Part shown: positions 62,685 through 64,000 of the stretch, piece after piece
Layout of the letters: every line of letters starts with the position of its first letter
Position numbering within the stretch: position 1 is the stretch's first letter
Assembly (NCBI RefSeq): GCF_024138125.1
Contig: NZ_CP099993.1
Location: forward strand, 930,001 to 994,000
Reading direction: 5' to 3'
From: Halorussus salilacus
Lineage (GTDB): Archaea > Halobacteriota > Halobacteria > Halobacteriales > Haladaptataceae
Length of the DNA stretch: 64,000 nt
The notes under the pieces: generated by a model
What the model saw: the letters and a program-made list of their open reading frames with translations, nothing else
Told to the model about the DNA's origin: nothing
The model's database searches: none
Made by a program: the position numbers and the translations under genes

Positions 62685-63671
62685 CTACAGTTCAGGGAAG
62701 AGGAAGTAGATGAACGCGGCGTACCCCGCCAACAGCAACACCCCGTTGGCGCGCGAGATGCGCCTGCTCGCGGCCATCAGCGCGATGGCGGCGACCGTGA
62801 ACCCCAGCAGGACCGGGAAGTGGAACGACTGGACGCTGGTCTTGACGGTGAGCGGATTCACTATCGCGAGCAGGCCGATGACCGCCAGCACGTTGTAGAT
62901 GTTGCTCCCGATGACGTTGCCGATGCTGAACTCGGCCTCGCCCCGGAACGCGCTCACGACCGAGGTCGCGAGTTCGGGCAACGACGTGCCGAACGCGATG
63001 ACGGTCAGCGCGATGAAGAGGTTGCTGAACCCGTACGCCCGCAGGAGGTTGGTACTGCCTTCGAGCAGACCCATCGACCCGCCGAGGAGGAACGCGCCCG
63101 CACCGAGCAGTATCACCGCGTCTCGAAGCGAACTCGACTCGTCGCGGTCTACGTCCACGTCCTCGGTGATGGCCGCGGCGGCGTCGCCCTTGCGCGAATC
63201 GTAGAGCAGGTAGCCCGTGAACCCCGCGAGCAGGGCGAGCATCATGGCACCGTCGAGCGCGCTCAACGACCCGTCCAGCCCGAGGACGACGAGCAGAACG
63301 GCCGCGACGAACATGAACGGGCCGTGCTTTTTCAGTACGTCCTTGTCGACCGACATCGGCCGAACCAGCGCGGAAGCCCCGAGCACGAGGCCGATGTTGG
63401 CGATGTTCGACCCGAGGATGTTCCCGAGTCCGATGTCGTCGCCGATGCCGATGCCGCCGACCATGCTGACGAACAGTTCCGGAGCGGTCGTGGCGAACGC
63501 GATGACCGTGACTCCGACCGTCGCGGGGTTGACACCGAACCCGACCGCGAGCTTCGACGCGCTCTTGACGAGGAGTTCCGCGCCGAGATACAGGAACAAG
63601 ATGCCACCGACGAGATACGCGACGTCGAGGACCGACCACGCGTGGTCGGTCGCGAGCACGAGAGTTGACAT
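62685..63671 (-). CDS. Calcium/sodium antiporter (CaCA family)
   Basis: 328 residues from MSTLVLATDHAWSVLDVAYL. Ten membrane helices in two inverted halves. Alpha repeats: TVIAFATTAPELFVSMVGGI with GNILGSNIANIGLVLG, and TVIAFGTSLPELATSVVSAF with GNVIGSNIYNVLAVIG, the NCX_Mj/YrbG type. The Asp/Glu of the two TAPE/SLPE motifs bind the exchanged cations. AT-richer start region includes TTGAC ATG context. Confidence 0.93.
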   Translation of the reverse strand: MSTLVLATDHAWSVLDVAYLVGGILFLYLGAELLVKSASKLAVGFGVNPATVGVTVIAFATTAPELFVSMVGGIGIGDDIGLGNILGSNIANIGLVLGASALVRPMSVDKDVLKKHGPFMFVAAVLLVVLGLDGSLSALDGAMMLALLAGFTGYLLYDSRKGDAAAAITEDVDVDRDESSSLRDAVILLGAGAFLLGGSMGLLEGSTNLLRAYGFSNLFIALTVIAFGTSLPELATSVVSAFRGEAEFSIGNVIGSNIYNVLAVIGLLAIVNPLTVKTSVQSFHFPVLLGFTVAAIALMAASRRISRANGVLLLAGYAAFIYFLFPEL

Positions 63672-63767
63672 TGGGGGTTCCTTTCCGCTGTGGGACTTAA
63701 ACTTCACTGAAACGGACTCCGAGAAGTAATCACAGACGTTATCGGGTGTCACGCGCTCTCTGGTGGT

Positions 63768-64000
63768 ATGGACGTGTACGGACTCCTCGGAAATCCGGTG
63801 GGTCACTCGCTGTCGCCGCCGATGCACGAGGCCGCCTACGACGCCCTCGGGACCGACGCCCGGTACGTCACCTTCGAACCCGCCCCCGACGACCTCGGGG
63901 CCGCCATCGAGGGCGCACAGGCGCTCGGTATCGCGGGGCTGAACGTCACCATCCCGTTCAAGGAGAACGCGCTCGCTCACGTCGAACCCGACGACCTGGC
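63768..64000 (+). CDS. aroE: Shikimate dehydrogenase (3' end outside window)
   Basis: First 77 residues, [20 protein letters not shown] then [20 protein letters not shown]. The substrate motif SLSP and the catalytic Lys in NVTIPFK fix the family. Third aromatic-pathway gene group in the window after ADH synthase and trpCBA. The frame runs off the right edge. Confidence 0.95.
   Translation, partial: MDVYGLLGNPVGHSLSPPMHEAAYDALGTDARYVTFEPAPDDLGAAIEGAQALGIAGLNVTIPFKENALAHVEPDDL

Overview
This window is chromosomal DNA from a halophilic archaeon (class Halobacteria). The evidence is the high GC content with strong GC bias at third codon positions, the very acidic predicted proteins, archaeal informational genes (TFS, aIF2-alpha, Nop10, S27e, L44e, Spt5, SecE, aCPSF1, archaeal-type ProRS and MetRS), FtsZ1, archaeal lipid and energy enzymes (geranylgeranyl reductase, KorAB), a PGF-CTERM surface protein, Tat-exported proteins, and AT-rich TATA boxes about 25 bases upstream of many start codons. 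Genus cannot be fixed from sequence alone. No rRNA, tRNA, CRISPR array or transposase gene was recognised.

Layout. 1-9.5 kb: the end of a tRNA methyltransferase gene, a formyltransferase-like gene, TFS, an FAD oxidoreductase, a metallophosphoesterase, HTH proteins, and a translation operon on the minus strand (L44e, S27e, aIF2-alpha, Nop10, PAC2 chaperone). 9.5-18 kb: zinc-finger and secreted proteins, an MFS transporter next to a 13-copy 15-bp repeat, CinA, PHP and HAD hydrolases and a GNAT acetyltransferase. 18-25.3 kb: methylmalonyl-CoA mutase large subunit and epimerase, a PLP enzyme, a flavin reductase and 2-oxoacid:ferredoxin oxidoreductase KorAB. 25.3-27.4 kb: an AT-rich insert flanked by a 38-bp direct repeat of the 3' end of korB, carrying a membrane protein and a Tat-exported trypsin-like protease. 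28-35 kb: prenyl reductase, acyl-CoA metabolism, a surface glycoprotein and ProRS. 35-49 kb: NUDIX hydrolase, phosphatase, aCPSF1, regulators, SPFH/NfeD pair, pyruvate kinase, an AT-rich singleton gene and MetRS. 49-56.9 kb: YegP-like protein, MfnA, an AT-rich three-gene island, then ADH synthase and trpCBA. 57-64 kb: a large repeat composite, Spt5-SecE-FtsZ1, D-aminoacyl-tRNA deacylase, two cation/calcium antiporters and the start of aroE.

The most interesting signal is non-coding. Five copies of a ~120-135 bp element (13.9, 18.1, 39.4, 42.9 and 48.9 kb, both orientations) share a 'GAAAGGGG ... GGGGGCTTTC' frame. They fold into three nested stems whose sequences differ between copies but stay complementary, which indicates selection for RNA (or cruciform) structure. 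Each copy is preceded by one to three ~27-bp hairpin modules that also covary. A second dispersed repeat family occurs as paired inverted copies at 35 and 57 kb, and the 57-kb pair encloses four tandem ~93-104-bp units. Other notable signals are a ~10-bp-phased array of GTACTG boxes, the korB 3'-end duplication, a 17-residue microprotein with a strong ribosome binding site, a TGTACA box over the trpC TATA element, and many perfect short-loop palindromes, some inside coding regions.
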